From assembly GCF_004016525.1 (NCBI RefSeq), contig NZ_SACJ01000003.1:1-64000 (forward strand): a DNA stretch of 64,000 nucleotides. The letters are read 5' to 3'. Of this stretch, positions 8,718 to 18,698 are shown piece by piece. Position 1 is the first letter of the stretch. Each line of letters opens with the position of its first letter. The DNA comes from Flavobacterium sufflavum. GTDB taxonomy: Bacteria > Bacteroidota > Bacteroidia > Flavobacteriales > Flavobacteriaceae. The position numbers and the translations under genes were made by a program. The notes under the pieces were generated by a model, which saw nothing but the letters and a program-made list of their open reading frames with translations, was not told the origin of the DNA and did not search any database.

Positions 8718-11453
8718 TTATTCTAAAATAAGGCCTATTTGACCATCATCTTCCAATTGAATTGCTGTATCATCAGCATTCAATTCTCCTCTGACTTCCA
8801 TTTCTTCAGCAATAACTTCTTCAGGCGCTTCATAAGGTAAAGGCTCTAAATTATTTACCTGTTTTAATTTATCAGTAGTCAATTGATTTCCGAGTGCTTT
8901 AAATCCTTTTACGGCAATAAAACTCTCTACATCAACCGTTATTGTTTCTTTTTGTACCCCTTTAATTTTAGGAAAAACCAATTCCACTACAGGGCGGTAA
9001 TCTGTTGATACTAATTCCAATTGTGAATTGGGATGTTCTGTAATAAAAACATCTTCTTTGTTTTCGGTTTCCACCAAGAAACGTTTTAAATAATAACGCT
9101 CTTTTTCTCCATCATAATAAATTGCCGAAATTGGTTTTTTAGGAATCCATTTTTCCAAAACAATCATATCGGGTTCAAAATGGGTCGTCAATTCAGGAAT
9201 AATTACCTTTAATTTACCCGTTTGTTGGATAATTAAAATTTTATCACTTGGTCTGAATTCGCCCAATAATTCTCCTCTTGCATCTACATTCAACCGCTGA
9301 ACCGTATCATCATACCAGATTTTTCTAGGCAATAAGGTTGAAATTCCTTTTTCCTTAATTTCGATTTTCTTAATTGGATATTTGGTTACCAAATTTCCTT
9401 TAGAAGCACGACCTTTAATTGCCAATTTAGCAAAATCCAGATCAAACTTCAATTTCTTGATACTGCTTATTTGACGTAAAAGAATCGTAATAACCTCAGC
9501 TTCTCCGTTAGGATTACAGGTGAAATACAAGACCTGAGAACCTTTAGTTCCATTTGTCAAATCATATGATTTATCTCTCGTAACTCCCGAAACATTAAAT
9601 CGTTTGATATAAGAAGGTCCTGATTTTCCGTCGCGATACACCATGTTGTAGATAGTACGTTTATCACTTTTGTCAAAAATAGCGATATGAATAATATCTT
9701 TCCCTACAAAAGTTTTCGCATCGACTTTAGTAATCATCATACTTCCATCACGCAGAAAAACAATCACATCATCAATATCCGAACAATCAGTTACATATTC
9801 GTCTTTTTTCAAGCTCGTTCCTACGAAACCTTCTGCTCTATCCACATACAACTTGGTATTTCGTAATACCACTTTAGTTGCTTCGATATCATCAAAAATG
9901 CGTAATTCGGTTTGGCGTTCACGTCCTTTACCATATTTCTCCTTCAATTTGGTAAAATAGGCAATAGCAAAATCCGTAAGATGTGCCAAGTTGTGTTCTA
10001 CTTCTCTCATCTCATCTTCTAACTTCGCTATAAAATCATCGGCTTTGTCAGAATCAAAACGAGTAATACGAATCATCGGAATTTGAGTCAATCGCTGTAA
10101 ATCGTCATCATTAATTGCTCTAACGAATGATTTTTTGAAAGGCTCAAAACGGTCGTACATGTATTTATACAAAGATTCTCTATCATGATACAATTTGAAA
10201 TCAATGTACATTTCCTCACGAATGAAGATTTTCTCTAAAGTAGAAAAATGCCATTTATTTTTTAATTCTTCTAATTGAATTTCCAATTCCTGACGAAGCA
10301 AATCGACTGTTCTTGCTGTCGAAATTTTCAACATCGCCGAAACTCCAATAAACAACGGTTTATTATCTTCAATCACACAACCTAAAGGCGCTACAGAAGT
10401 CTCACAAGCCGTGAAAGCAAATAAGGCATCAATGGTTTTATCTGGAGAAACACCCGGATATAGATGAATTAAAATTTCAACATCGGCTGCAGTATTGTCT
10501 TCAATTTTCTTGATTTTGATTTTCCCTTTATCATTGGCTTTCAAAATACTATCAATCAAAGTCGAAGTATTGGTCGAAAACGGAATTTGGGTAATCGCCA
10601 AAGTATTTTTGTCAATCTGAGCAATCTTAGCACGCACACGCACACGCCCACCTCGCAATCCATCATTGTAATTAGACACATCGGCAATACCCGCTGTCAT
10701 AAAATCAGGATACAGTGTAAAGGGTTTTCCTTTTAATATTTTAATCGAAGCATCAATTAATTCATTAAAATTATGAGGTAAAACTTTAGTGGAAAGTCCC
10801 ACGGCAATTCCCTCAGCTCCTTGTGCTAAAAGCAACGGAAATTTTACCGGAAGATTATTTGGCTCGGCACGACGTCCGTCATAAGAAACACCCCAATCGG
10901 TGATTTTTGGAGAATACAAAACCTCTAAAGCAAATTTAGACAAACGCGCCTCGATATAACGCGAAGCCGCAGCTCCATCACCCGTTAAAATATTTCCCCA
11001 GTTTCCCTGGCAATCAATCAATAAATCTTTTTGACCAATTTGCACCATCGCATCTCCAATACTCGCATCACCGTGAGGGTGGTATTGCATTGTGTGACCT
11101 ACAACATTGGCAACTTTATTATAACGACCATCATCCAACTCTTTCAAGGAGTGCATAATACGGCGTTGAACAGGTTTAAAACCATCCTCAATAGCAGGAA
11201 CGGCGCGTTCCAGAATTACATAAGAAGCATAATCCAAAAACCAGTCTTTATACATACCAGTAACTTTGGTAATGGTATCACTGCCATCTCCTTCTTCATC
11301 CTGATCGTAAAAATGCTCTCCTTCAAAGTGCTTAGCATCTACGTGAATAATTTCATCAGTATCGGCTCCATCTTGATTTTCATCAATAGGATTCTCTTCA
11401 GAATTATTTTCTTCGTTGTTTGGAATTATGTTATCGTCTTCTTCGTCTTTCAT
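8718..11453 (-). CDS. parC: DNA topoisomerase IV subunit A
   Basis: A 911-aa DNA-cleaving subunit of topoisomerase IV, which decatenates daughter chromosomes with ParE. The winged-helix/tower core begins near residue 62. The quinolone-region landmark YHPHGDASIGDAM lies at 124-136, and the catalytic tyrosine is Y166 in AAASRYIEARLS. A coiled-coil gate region and a C-terminal DNA-wrapping domain made of irregular beta-pinwheel blades follow. The first 60 residues are an unusual, almost wholly acidic extension rich in D, E and N that is absent from the core family. parE lies immediately upstream in the same orientation (96-base gap), which favours topo IV over gyrase A. It is probably co-transcribed with parE and followed by the hairpin at 8654-8694. 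Confidence 0.93.
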   Translation of the reverse strand: MKDEEDDNIIPNNEENNSEENPIDENQDGADTDEIIHVDAKHFEGEHFYDQDEEGDGSDTITKVTGMYKDWFLDYASYVILERAVPAIEDGFKPVQRRIMHSLKELDDGRYNKVANVVGHTMQYHPHGDASIGDAMVQIGQKDLLIDCQGNWGNILTGDGAAASRYIEARLSKFALEVLYSPKITDWGVSYDGRRAEPNNLPVKFPLLLAQGAEGIAVGLSTKVLPHNFNELIDASIKILKGKPFTLYPDFMTAGIADVSNYNDGLRGGRVRVRAKIAQIDKNTLAITQIPFSTNTSTLIDSILKANDKGKIKIKKIEDNTAADVEILIHLYPGVSPDKTIDALFAFTACETSVAPLGCVIEDNKPLFIGVSAMLKISTARTVDLLRQELEIQLEELKNKWHFSTLEKIFIREEMYIDFKLYHDRESLYKYMYDRFEPFKKSFVRAINDDDLQRLTQIPMIRITRFDSDKADDFIAKLEDEMREVEHNLAHLTDFAIAYFTKLKEKYGKGRERQTELRIFDDIEATKVVLRNTKLYVDRAEGFVGTSLKKDEYVTDCSDIDDVIVFLRDGSMMITKVDAKTFVGKDIIHIAIFDKSDKRTIYNMVYRDGKSGPSYIKRFNVSGVTRDKSYDLTNGTKGSQVLYFTCNPNGEAEVITILLRQISSIKKLKFDLDFAKLAIKGRASKGNLVTKYPIKKIEIKEKGISTLLPRKIWYDDTVQRLNVDARGELLGEFRPSDKILIIQQTGKLKVIIPELTTHFEPDMIVLEKWIPKKPISAIYYDGEKERYYLKRFLVETENKEDVFITEHPNSQLELVSTDYRPVVELVFPKIKGVQKETITVDVESFIAVKGFKALGNQLTTDKLKQVNNLEPLPYEAPEEVIAEEMEVRGELNADDTAIQLEDDGQIGLILE

Positions 11454-11549
11454 TTATTCAAATTACGAAATTAATTTTATCAAATCTCCTACGCTTTTTG
11501 AGATTCGAATCCCGCAGAGAGTGTCTACGAAATTGATTATATTCTTAAA

Positions 11550-13415
11550 TTATTTTACTTCATCCAAGGTATCCAACTCCACCTTCAAATTCTTGATGAT
11601 AAACTCTTGTCGGTCAGGAGTATTTTTCCCCATATAGAATGACAACAATTGTTCTACCGAAGTATGTTTATCCATCATCACAGGATCTAATCGAATATCT
11701 TCGCCAATAAAAAACTGAAACTCATTTGGCGAAATCTCTCCCAATCCCTTGAATCGGGTGATTTCCGGTTTGGGTTTTAATTTTTCGATAGCCGCTTTTC
11801 GCTCTTCTTCAGAATAGCAATAAATGGTTTCTTTCTTATTTCGAACTCTAAAAAGAGGGGTTTGCAAAATATACAAATGACCTTCTTTGATTAATTCCGG
11901 AAAAAACTGTAGAAAAAATGTAATCAACAACAATCGAATGTGCATTCCGTCGACATCGGCATCGGTTGCGATAACAATGTTATTGTAACGCAGATTTTCC
12001 ATATCGTCTTCGATATCCAAAGCTGCTTGCAACAAGTTGAATTCTTCATTTTCATACACAATTTTTTTGCTCATTCCATACGAATTCAAAGGCTTACCAC
12101 GTAAACTAAATACTGCTTGTGTGTTTACATCACGCGATTTAGTAATCGATCCGGAAGCCGAATCTCCCTCGGTAATAAAAAGCGTACTTTCTAAATATCT
12201 TGGATTCTTAATATCCGGCAAATGCACGCGGCAATCACGTAATTTTTTATTGTGTAAACTGGCTTTTTTCGCTCTGTCTTTGGCTAATTTTCGAATGCCC
12301 GAAAGTTCTTTACGCTCTCTTTCGGCTTGCAAAATTTTGCGCAAAAGCAAATCGGCAGTTTCAGGATTTTTATGCAAATAATTGTCTAAATTATTTTTGA
12401 CAAAATCATTTACAAAGGTACGCACTGATGGCATTCCGGGCTCGGAACCCATATCAGTAGAACCTAATTTGGTTTTAGTCTGTGATTCGAAAACAGGTTC
12501 CATTACCTTCACGCTTATCGCACTGACAATGGATTTTCGAATATCAGAAGGTTCAAAACCTTTATTATAAAACTCACGAATGGTTTTTACAATCGCCTCA
12601 CGGAAAGCTACTAAATGTGTTCCTCCCTGAGTGGTATTTTGTCCGTTTACAAAAGAATGGTATTCTTCGCTGTATTGCGACTTACTGTGCGTTAAAGCTA
12701 TTTCAATATCATCTCCTTTGAGGTGAATGATCGGATAAACCATATCTTCGATAGCGATATTTTCATCTAATAAATCTTTCAATCCATTATCTGAAAAATA
12801 TTTTTCTCCGTTATAAATTATCGTTAATCCTGCATTCAGGTAACAATAATTCTTAAGCATTTTCACTACATATTCGTTACGGAATTTGTAGTTTTTAAAA
12901 ATAGCCTCATCAGGAGTAAAAGTAACCTTCGTTCCTTTGCGTTTGGTAGTATCGATAACATCTTCTTCCAGAACCAAATTACCGGCAGAGAACTCAGCCG
13001 CCTTTTGTTTGTCTTCTCTCACCGATTCTACACGGAAATAATTAGACAAAGCATTCACCGCCTTGGTACCCACACCATTTAAACCAACGGATTTCTTAAA
13101 AGCCAGGGAATCATATTTCCCTCCCGTATTCATTTTAGAAACCACATCAACCACTTTCCCTAGCGGAATTCCACGGCCATAATCTCTTACGGCAACCGTT
13201 TTGTCTTTTATGGATACTTCGATAGTTTTACCGGCACCCATCACAAATTCGTCGATACAGTTATCGAGTACTTCTTTTAATAAAATATAGATACCATCAT
13301 CTGGCGAAGAACCGTCTCCTAATTTCCCGATATACATTCCGGGACGCATACGGATATGCTCTTTCCAGTCGAGTGACCGAATATTATCTTCGGTATATTT
13401 ACTTTGATCTGACAT
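11550..13415 (-). CDS. parE: DNA topoisomerase IV subunit B
   Basis: A 621-aa ATPase subunit of topoisomerase IV. The GHKL ATPase domain at the N-terminus contains [14 protein letters not shown] (the catalytic glutamate region), DYGRGIPLG and [14 protein letters not shown]. The TOPRIM domain carries ITEGDSASG and the metal-binding DADVDGMHI, and the C-terminal GyrB-type segment includes [13 protein letters not shown]. The length matches ParE or a short GyrB. Adjacency to parC supports ParE. The start ATG at 13415 gives [15 protein letters not shown], a typical Bacteroidota ParE N-terminus. Confidence 0.93.
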   Translation of the reverse strand: MSDQSKYTEDNIRSLDWKEHIRMRPGMYIGKLGDGSSPDDGIYILLKEVLDNCIDEFVMGAGKTIEVSIKDKTVAVRDYGRGIPLGKVVDVVSKMNTGGKYDSLAFKKSVGLNGVGTKAVNALSNYFRVESVREDKQKAAEFSAGNLVLEEDVIDTTKRKGTKVTFTPDEAIFKNYKFRNEYVVKMLKNYCYLNAGLTIIYNGEKYFSDNGLKDLLDENIAIEDMVYPIIHLKGDDIEIALTHSKSQYSEEYHSFVNGQNTTQGGTHLVAFREAIVKTIREFYNKGFEPSDIRKSIVSAISVKVMEPVFESQTKTKLGSTDMGSEPGMPSVRTFVNDFVKNNLDNYLHKNPETADLLLRKILQAERERKELSGIRKLAKDRAKKASLHNKKLRDCRVHLPDIKNPRYLESTLFITEGDSASGSITKSRDVNTQAVFSLRGKPLNSYGMSKKIVYENEEFNLLQAALDIEDDMENLRYNNIVIATDADVDGMHIRLLLITFFLQFFPELIKEGHLYILQTPLFRVRNKKETIYCYSEEERKAAIEKLKPKPEITRFKGLGEISPNEFQFFIGEDIRLDPVMMDKHTSVEQLLSFYMGKNTPDRQEFIIKNLKVELDTLDEVK

Positions 13416-13529
13416 TTAAATTTTGTGGATTTTGTGCTAATATAGTGTATTTCGGAAGATTTTTAAAATGATATTTATCAAAGTTATCAAGAATATTTTT
13501 GACAAAATTCAAGATCTCATATTAAAATT

Positions 13530-14573
13530 TCACAGCACATTTCTATACCAGAATTCAGTATTATTAATGCTTTTAGCATTAAACAATTCACCCATTTCAG
13601 GAACAATAAATTTTAGATTTTCACTTGTTGCTTTTTCAACAAATCGTTCCACTGGTTCTTTCCAGGAATGTTGTGCCAATGCAAATCCTGCCCAATGAAC
13701 AGCCATCATATTTTTCACCCCGGCATCAATTGCCGCTTGAACACTTTCCTCAGGATACATATGAATTTGATGCCAATTTTCATTGTATTGTCCACATTCC
13801 ATAAAAGCAAAATCAAAAGGACCTAATCGGGTTCCAATGGCTGTAAAATGACTTCCATAACCACTATCACCACTAAACCAAATGTTTTCTTCCGCTGTTT
13901 TAAAAACCCATCCACCCCAAAGCGATTTGGCTCTATCGGTTAATCCCCTTCCCGAAAAATGGCGCGTCGGCGTAAATGTTATTTTGATATTTTCAAAAAC
14001 AGATTCTTCCCACCAATTAAATTCGGTTACCTTTTCTGGATTAATTCCCCAGGAAACCAAATGCCTTTTCACACCTAAAGCCACATAAAATTGCTTCGTC
14101 TTGTCTTTAAGTTTCAAAACACTATCATAATCCAAATGATCGTAATGGTCGTGCGAAATTAAAACCAAATCAATCTCAGGAAATTCATCAATTAAATCTA
14201 AAGTTCCCTCACTGAAACGCTTTACTTTAAAAGGAGCAATTGGCGCTGCATCCAGACCAAACATGGGATCAATTAGAATATTTTTATGATTCAGTTGCAT
14301 TAAAATTGCCGAATGTCCATACCAGATACTTTTCATCAAATGATTTCCTGACTCAAATTGTTCTTTATCGAAAGACAAAATTGGCAATGGTTCCAAAGGT
14401 TCTCTGTCTTCCTTTTGACAAAATTGTTTATGCAAAAATTTAGGCAAATTTGATAAAGCAAACTCCATCGTGGTTTCTTCTAAATTTTCAAAAATTTTAC
14501 CATTCCAATAAGACGATTTGGAATACTTTTCTAAATCTGATTTTGAAGGTCTTGCTCCAAATTGTTTTCGCAT
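13530..14573 (-). CDS. Metallo-beta-lactamase-fold hydrolase, NAPE-PLD/UlaG-like
   Basis: A 347-aa predicted cytoplasmic metallohydrolase. The zinc-binding signature HDHYDH lies at 141-146. Other elements are IWYGHSAILMQL near 84, which is typical of the NAPE-PLD/UlaG branch of the fold, WFSGDSGYG in the middle, and a late histidine in MMAVHWAGF. Enzymes of this branch cleave phosphodiester or lactone bonds. NAPE-hydrolysing phospholipase D is the closest named relative, but the substrate here is unknown. There is no signal peptide. The gene stands alone on the minus strand between an FMN reductase and parE. Confidence 0.82.
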   Translation of the reverse strand: MRKQFGARPSKSDLEKYSKSSYWNGKIFENLEETTMEFALSNLPKFLHKQFCQKEDREPLEPLPILSFDKEQFESGNHLMKSIWYGHSAILMQLNHKNILIDPMFGLDAAPIAPFKVKRFSEGTLDLIDEFPEIDLVLISHDHYDHLDYDSVLKLKDKTKQFYVALGVKRHLVSWGINPEKVTEFNWWEESVFENIKITFTPTRHFSGRGLTDRAKSLWGGWVFKTAEENIWFSGDSGYGSHFTAIGTRLGPFDFAFMECGQYNENWHQIHMYPEESVQAAIDAGVKNMMAVHWAGFALAQHSWKEPVERFVEKATSENLKFIVPEMGELFNAKSINNTEFWYRNVL

Positions 14574-14616
14574 ATTGTTTTAATTTTAATCCTAAATTAT
14601 TTTATCAAAAAAAAGA

Positions 14617-15138
14617 TTAAATCCCTTTAACAATCTCCTTCAGCTGACTGTCAAATTCCTCATTAGAAATCTTCCCGTTTGCTACATCAAAATTAGCATC
14701 AAAACTAGGCAATGAAAAAGTTGCTTTTACATCAGCTCCATAACGCGGAAAAGCATTTTTGGCAATTTCCAGAGAACTGGCACCGCCTCTTCCTCCTGGT
14801 GAAGTTGCCATAAGCAGCATTGGTTTTCCCTGAAATACTTTCCCTTCAATTCTGGAACACCAATCGTATAAATTTTTAAAAGCAGCTGAATAATTCCCAT
14901 TATTTTCCGCCATAGAAACCACTAAAAAATCGGCACTGGCAATTTTAGCTAAAAAAGCCTTTGCTAATTCATGCTGACCAATTTCTGCTTCGATATCAAC
15001 ACTAAATAAAGGCATTTGATAATCATTCAAATCCAACACTTCTACTTCAGCATTTCCGAAAAGTGAAGCGGCATAAGTCGCCAATTTTTTATTGATGGAT
15101 TTTTTACTTGGACTGGCTCCAAAAGCTATTATTTTCAT
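14617..15138 (-). CDS. NADPH-dependent FMN reductase family oxidoreductase
   Basis: A 173-aa flavodoxin-fold protein. The N-terminal phosphate-binding loop is GASPSKKSINKKLA. The second family element is MAENNGNYSAAFKNLYDW, where NGNYS-type sequence contacts FMN. A further loop, TSPGGRGGASSLEI, completes the typical FMN_red pattern. Members use NAD(P)H to reduce FMN, quinones or azo compounds; the physiological acceptor cannot be read from the sequence. It precedes the metallo-hydrolase gene in the same direction with a 43-base gap, so they may be co-transcribed. Confidence 0.85.
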   Translation of the reverse strand: MKIIAFGASPSKKSINKKLATYAASLFGNAEVEVLDLNDYQMPLFSVDIEAEIGQHELAKAFLAKIASADFLVVSMAENNGNYSAAFKNLYDWCSRIEGKVFQGKPMLLMATSPGGRGGASSLEIAKNAFPRYGADVKATFSLPSFDANFDVANGKISNEEFDSQLKEIVKGI

Positions 15139-15209
15139 AGATATATTTTTTGATTAAAAGTAACCAAATTTAAATATCTATCACACAAAAAGCCTCTTTT
15201 GAAAAGAAA

Positions 15210-16724
15210 TTATTTATAATGTTTTTTCAATTTCATATTTAATTCTTTCGGATTAAAAGGCTTCAAAATATATTCATTTATACCAATTTTCAATCCTTTT
15301 TCAAGATAACTATAAGAAGACGAAGCGGTCAATGCAATAATGGGAATAGATGAATTTTCTCCCCTTATAATGGCAGTAGCCTCATAACCATCCATTACAG
15401 GCATTGACAAATCCATTAAAATAACATCATAGAGGTTTGATTTATATTTCTCAACAGCAATAAGTCCATTTTCTGCCGTATCAACATTTACGCCCCATTT
15501 TTTCAATATTTTTTCGGCAATTTTAATATTAATCAGATTATCTTCAACCAAAAGAACTTTTAACCCTTCCAAATTTTCTTCCTTATAATCATGATGTACA
15601 ATGCTGTTTTTTAATTCCAAATTGGTTGAGAAAAATGGCAATTCCAAGACAAAACTAAAATTAGAACCAACTCCTATTTCACTTTCCAATTCGATATCTG
15701 AATTTAATAATTGAAGTAGTTTTTTAGTAATGGCCAAACCTAAACCTGTGCCTCCAAACTGTCTGGTAGTTTTTACTTCTGCCTGTTCAAATTTTTGAAA
15801 AATCAATCTAAACTTTTCTACATCAATCCCAATTCCGGTATCTACAACCTGAACTCTAAAAGTGGAAAGATTATGATTTTGACTAATTTGAGCTATTTTA
15901 ATCTGAATCAAGCCATTTTTAGTGAATTTTACAGCATTCGAAACCAGATTGGTAATAATCTGACCTATTCTTAATGGATCGCTAATTACATAAGGAGAAA
16001 AATTATCATCAATAATTACTTCAATCTTATTTAAATTTTCGGCAGCTTTATTTTCTAATGTTTTGGCGATATGTTCAACTAATTCCTTAAAGTCAAATGG
16101 AATTTTTTCAAGTTCAACTTTCCCTGCTTCTATCTTATTAAAATCCAGAATATCATTGATGAGCATGTATAAATTCTGTGCCGAATAATTTAAAACTTCC
16201 AGATTTTCCTGAAAACTACTTAAAGTATTTTCTTTTTCCATAATGTAAATCAAACCGATGATAGCATTTAATGGAGTCCGGATTTCATGACTCATAATGG
16301 AAAGAAAATCCGACTTGGCTTCATTGGCTTTTTCAGCATTCAATTTTGCGGCATACAATTCATTCTGAAATTCTCTTTTGTATTCTATTTCATTTCGCAA
16401 AATTTTGAACAAATTATTGGAATCATCCTCATTCACCAATTTTACCTCACTGTCACTTAACTGCTTTATGGCTTGAATTAATTTATTCTGTATGTTTTCT
16501 TTTTTTTCTAATTCTGACTTTAATTTTTGATTTATTTCATAATATTCCAAATCGTTCAAACGTGAAGATTGTTCGAATAATTCAGCATCTTTTTCAAAAT
16601 TCAAATACGAAAGATTGACAACTTCAATAAATTTTTGAACCGACTCATTATTAGCAATGAAGTCATCCGAAAAATGTTTTTTTATTTGCCTGTTAAGTTG
16701 TCTATGTATATTTTCTTTCTCCAT
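15210..16724 (-). CDS. Soluble hybrid histidine kinase with C-terminal receiver
   Basis: A 504-aa hybrid kinase with no membrane segment. Residues 1-130 are largely helical, with a probable coiled coil at 55-130. HisKA has phosphoacceptor H146 in SIMSHEIRTPLNAI. HATPase has GTGLGLAITKKL near 325-336. The C-terminal receiver has the acidic residues of LVEDN and phosphoacceptor D438 in ILMDLSMPVMDGYEA. With no sensor domain of its own, it presumably gets its signal from the FIST-domain protein encoded 3 bases upstream. That arrangement recalls the NosP/NahK nitric-oxide pairs of Proteobacteria, where a FIST haem protein regulates a co-cistronic kinase. No DNA-binding regulator is adjacent, so the phosphorelay output is unknown. 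Confidence 0.88.
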   Translation of the reverse strand: MEKENIHRQLNRQIKKHFSDDFIANNESVQKFIEVVNLSYLNFEKDAELFEQSSRLNDLEYYEINQKLKSELEKKENIQNKLIQAIKQLSDSEVKLVNEDDSNNLFKILRNEIEYKREFQNELYAAKLNAEKANEAKSDFLSIMSHEIRTPLNAIIGLIYIMEKENTLSSFQENLEVLNYSAQNLYMLINDILDFNKIEAGKVELEKIPFDFKELVEHIAKTLENKAAENLNKIEVIIDDNFSPYVISDPLRIGQIITNLVSNAVKFTKNGLIQIKIAQISQNHNLSTFRVQVVDTGIGIDVEKFRLIFQKFEQAEVKTTRQFGGTGLGLAITKKLLQLLNSDIELESEIGVGSNFSFVLELPFFSTNLELKNSIVHHDYKEENLEGLKVLLVEDNLINIKIAEKILKKWGVNVDTAENGLIAVEKYKSNLYDVILMDLSMPVMDGYEATAIIRGENSSIPIIALTASSSYSYLEKGLKIGINEYILKPFNPKELNMKLKKHYK

Positions 16725-16727
16725 TTA

Positions 16728-17870
16728 TCATTCTTCATGAATAGTTGCAATAGTCATCGTTTGATTATGTAACTCACAGGCTACTTTTTTTAGCGTTGGA
16801 GAAATTTCCCCATAAGAGTAAAAACCACAAATTAATGTATCTTCTCCAAAAACCTCTTTTACAACCTCCAATTCTTCTTCAATTCTATTACCCAGAACAA
16901 CTTTTCGTCCCACACAACTAACTAGCAAAGCTAATTCCGGTTTTGTAGATTTTTCCGAAAATGTTTGTGAAGCCGCATTGTAAGAAGCATCTATTATTTT
17001 ATCCATATTCCCTTTCATCAATCTAACAAATGATCCCTGAGGAATATTCCCGGCAAAAGTCATTGATTTTTTTTCTTCGTCTATAGATAAAATGGTTCTT
17101 ACAATTGGTTCAGAACCTTTATCTTCTTTCATCGAAAGCGGGAAATACAATGATGAACCCGGCAATTCTTCGGCATATTTTCCAAGATATTCTTTATACA
17201 AATCCAATGCAAACCGATCTCCTATCTTATACAATACATTCCTTTCCGAAAGCGTAACTTCTCTTTGAGGACCAAAATCACTCCAACCACCTTTAGAACC
17301 AAAACCGAAATGAATTGCATCCCCATAAAAACCAACAGCTACAATTTTCCCTTGAGAAGCATCACTGTTTAAACCTACAATTGTTTTCTCAAATTTGTAT
17401 TCATCACCTGCCAGCCCTCCAAAAATAGGAATTCGACCTTCGGTTTGTTTTATGAGTTTGTTTATGAGTTCTGTTCCATTAACAAAACTACCTTCTGAAA
17501 GAATCAGTATTGATTTTAAATTTTCATCAAAAAAATCGCTTTCAATTTTATTCCCTAATTCATGAATATCCGAATTTTTAAAAATATCAATTTCGGCAAC
17601 TTTTATATCCGTTTTTTCAAATTCTACGGCAGTGGCTACAATACTATTTTCGATTAGATTGGTATTCGAAATTTGCCCCGAAGTAGAACAAATAACAATC
17701 TGTGCCTCTGGATACAAATCTCTTATTTTTTTATAAGGTTGTATCTCCTCCAAAAGAACTCTTTCACCAAAAGCCAGCACCAGATTTGCCCTACCTGAAT
17801 TAAAGTCACTGGAAGAAAAAAGAACTTTATCTTCCTTTTCATTATCAATTATGATTTGCTGAAGCTTCAT
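16728..17870 (-). CDS. FIST-domain sensory protein, partner of the hybrid kinase
   Basis: A 380-aa soluble protein with FIST N-terminal (about 25-180) and FIST C-terminal (about 215-365) domains. Recognisable elements are VICSTSGQI, IFGGLAGDEY, VAVGFYGDAIHFG and the late ICGFYSYGEISP. FIST proteins are cytoplasmic small-molecule sensors. Some members (NosP) bind haem and nitric oxide and control a neighbouring histidine kinase. This gene ends 3 bases before the hybrid kinase start. I chose the ATG at 17870 (MKLQQII) rather than a TTG 13 codons upstream because the ATG start gives the family-like N-terminus. Whether it binds haem, amino acids or something else is not visible. Confidence 0.85.
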   Translation of the reverse strand: MKLQQIIIDNEKEDKVLFSSSDFNSGRANLVLAFGERVLLEEIQPYKKIRDLYPEAQIVICSTSGQISNTNLIENSIVATAVEFEKTDIKVAEIDIFKNSDIHELGNKIESDFFDENLKSILILSEGSFVNGTELINKLIKQTEGRIPIFGGLAGDEYKFEKTIVGLNSDASQGKIVAVGFYGDAIHFGFGSKGGWSDFGPQREVTLSERNVLYKIGDRFALDLYKEYLGKYAEELPGSSLYFPLSMKEDKGSEPIVRTILSIDEEKKSMTFAGNIPQGSFVRLMKGNMDKIIDASYNAASQTFSEKSTKPELALLVSCVGRKVVLGNRIEEELEVVKEVFGEDTLICGFYSYGEISPTLKKVACELHNQTMTIATIHEE

Positions 17871-17932
17871 GACTGAAAATATTTTAGATTTGGGCACATA
17901 AAGCAACAAAAATATTTCGACAAAAACAAAAA

Positions 17933-17960
17933 AAACCTACAAAATCACTCTTGTAGGTTT
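17933..17960 (-). terminator. Rho-independent terminator of the beta-barrel gene
   Basis: On the minus strand, a 10-bp stem (AAACCTACAA / TTGTAGGTTT, loop of 8) is followed at once by a run of T residues. It lies just past the stop of the outer-membrane protein gene at 17982 and upstream of the FIST gene, isolating the two units. Confidence 0.8.
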
Positions 17961-17981
17961 CAATTATAACAAATATCTCTT

Positions 17982-18695
17982 TTATAAACAGAAAGACCAA
18001 CTAGCAATTAAACTCAAAGAATTTGTTTTAATCACACCCGATACACCTTGTACAAAAGTACCTTCAATAGTATTACACAAACCTAAATTATCTCTTAATT
18101 CTACTGAAATTGTATTTCTATTATCTAATTTAAATAATTTACCTAATCCAAAAGACAGTCCATAATCACTCGAAACATCGTCAGCTAAAGGAAAATTATT
18201 TCCTGAACTAGATGAATAATTATCAATAACCACTCCTTTATCATTAATTGCTCTTGACTTCTTAGTATGATTTTGCCAAAATGAAATAAAACCACCTCCA
18301 TTTACAAAAAAACATTTGCTTTTTCCAAAGCTATACTTCAACAATAAAGGAATAGTCAAATATTTATATCTATTAGTAGTTTTTACATCCCACCTTTCAT
18401 TTACAACTTCAAATTTTTGTTGATCAAAATAGGTGTATGTATAATTAGTCTCATATTTTATCGATTTCGAATCTAAATTCAAACCAGTATTAATAGCAAA
18501 TCTTTTATCAATTCTATACTCAACAAAAAGACCCTCTAAATGACCAAATCCTGAATTAGTGTTATCCAATACATCACTACCTCTAAAACTGGTATAATTT
18601 AGACCTAAATTCAATCCTACACTATAGTTACTTTGTGTAAAACCTGTTGTATTAAATAAACTAATAAGAAAAACAGTCAGTAGAACTTTTTTCAT
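17982..18695 (-). CDS. Outer-membrane beta-barrel protein, PorT-like family
   Basis: A 237-aa exported protein. The signal peptide is MKKVLLTVFLISLFNTTGFTQ. Alternating hydrophobic/polar strands follow (YSVGLNLGLNYTSF, FAINTGLNLDSKSIKY, KYLTIPLLLKYSF, YGLSFGLGKLF), ending in an aromatic C-terminus, as in small outer-membrane barrels of the OMP_b-brl_2 (PorT-like) group common in Bacteroidota. The start lies 3 bases from the ychF stop, so it is likely read from the ychF transcript. Its specific role is unknown. Confidence 0.75.
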   Translation of the reverse strand: MKKVLLTVFLISLFNTTGFTQSNYSVGLNLGLNYTSFRGSDVLDNTNSGFGHLEGLFVEYRIDKRFAINTGLNLDSKSIKYETNYTYTYFDQQKFEVVNERWDVKTTNRYKYLTIPLLLKYSFGKSKCFFVNGGGFISFWQNHTKKSRAINDKGVVIDNYSSSSGNNFPLADDVSSDYGLSFGLGKLFKLDNRNTISVELRDNLGLCNTIEGTFVQGVSGVIKTNSLSLIASWSFCL

Positions 18696-18698
18696 AGA

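Noticed and set aside
11031..11474. 147-codon plus-strand frame opposite parC
   Set aside because: Antisense shadow of the strongly conserved ParC N-terminal region; hydrophobic chance product.
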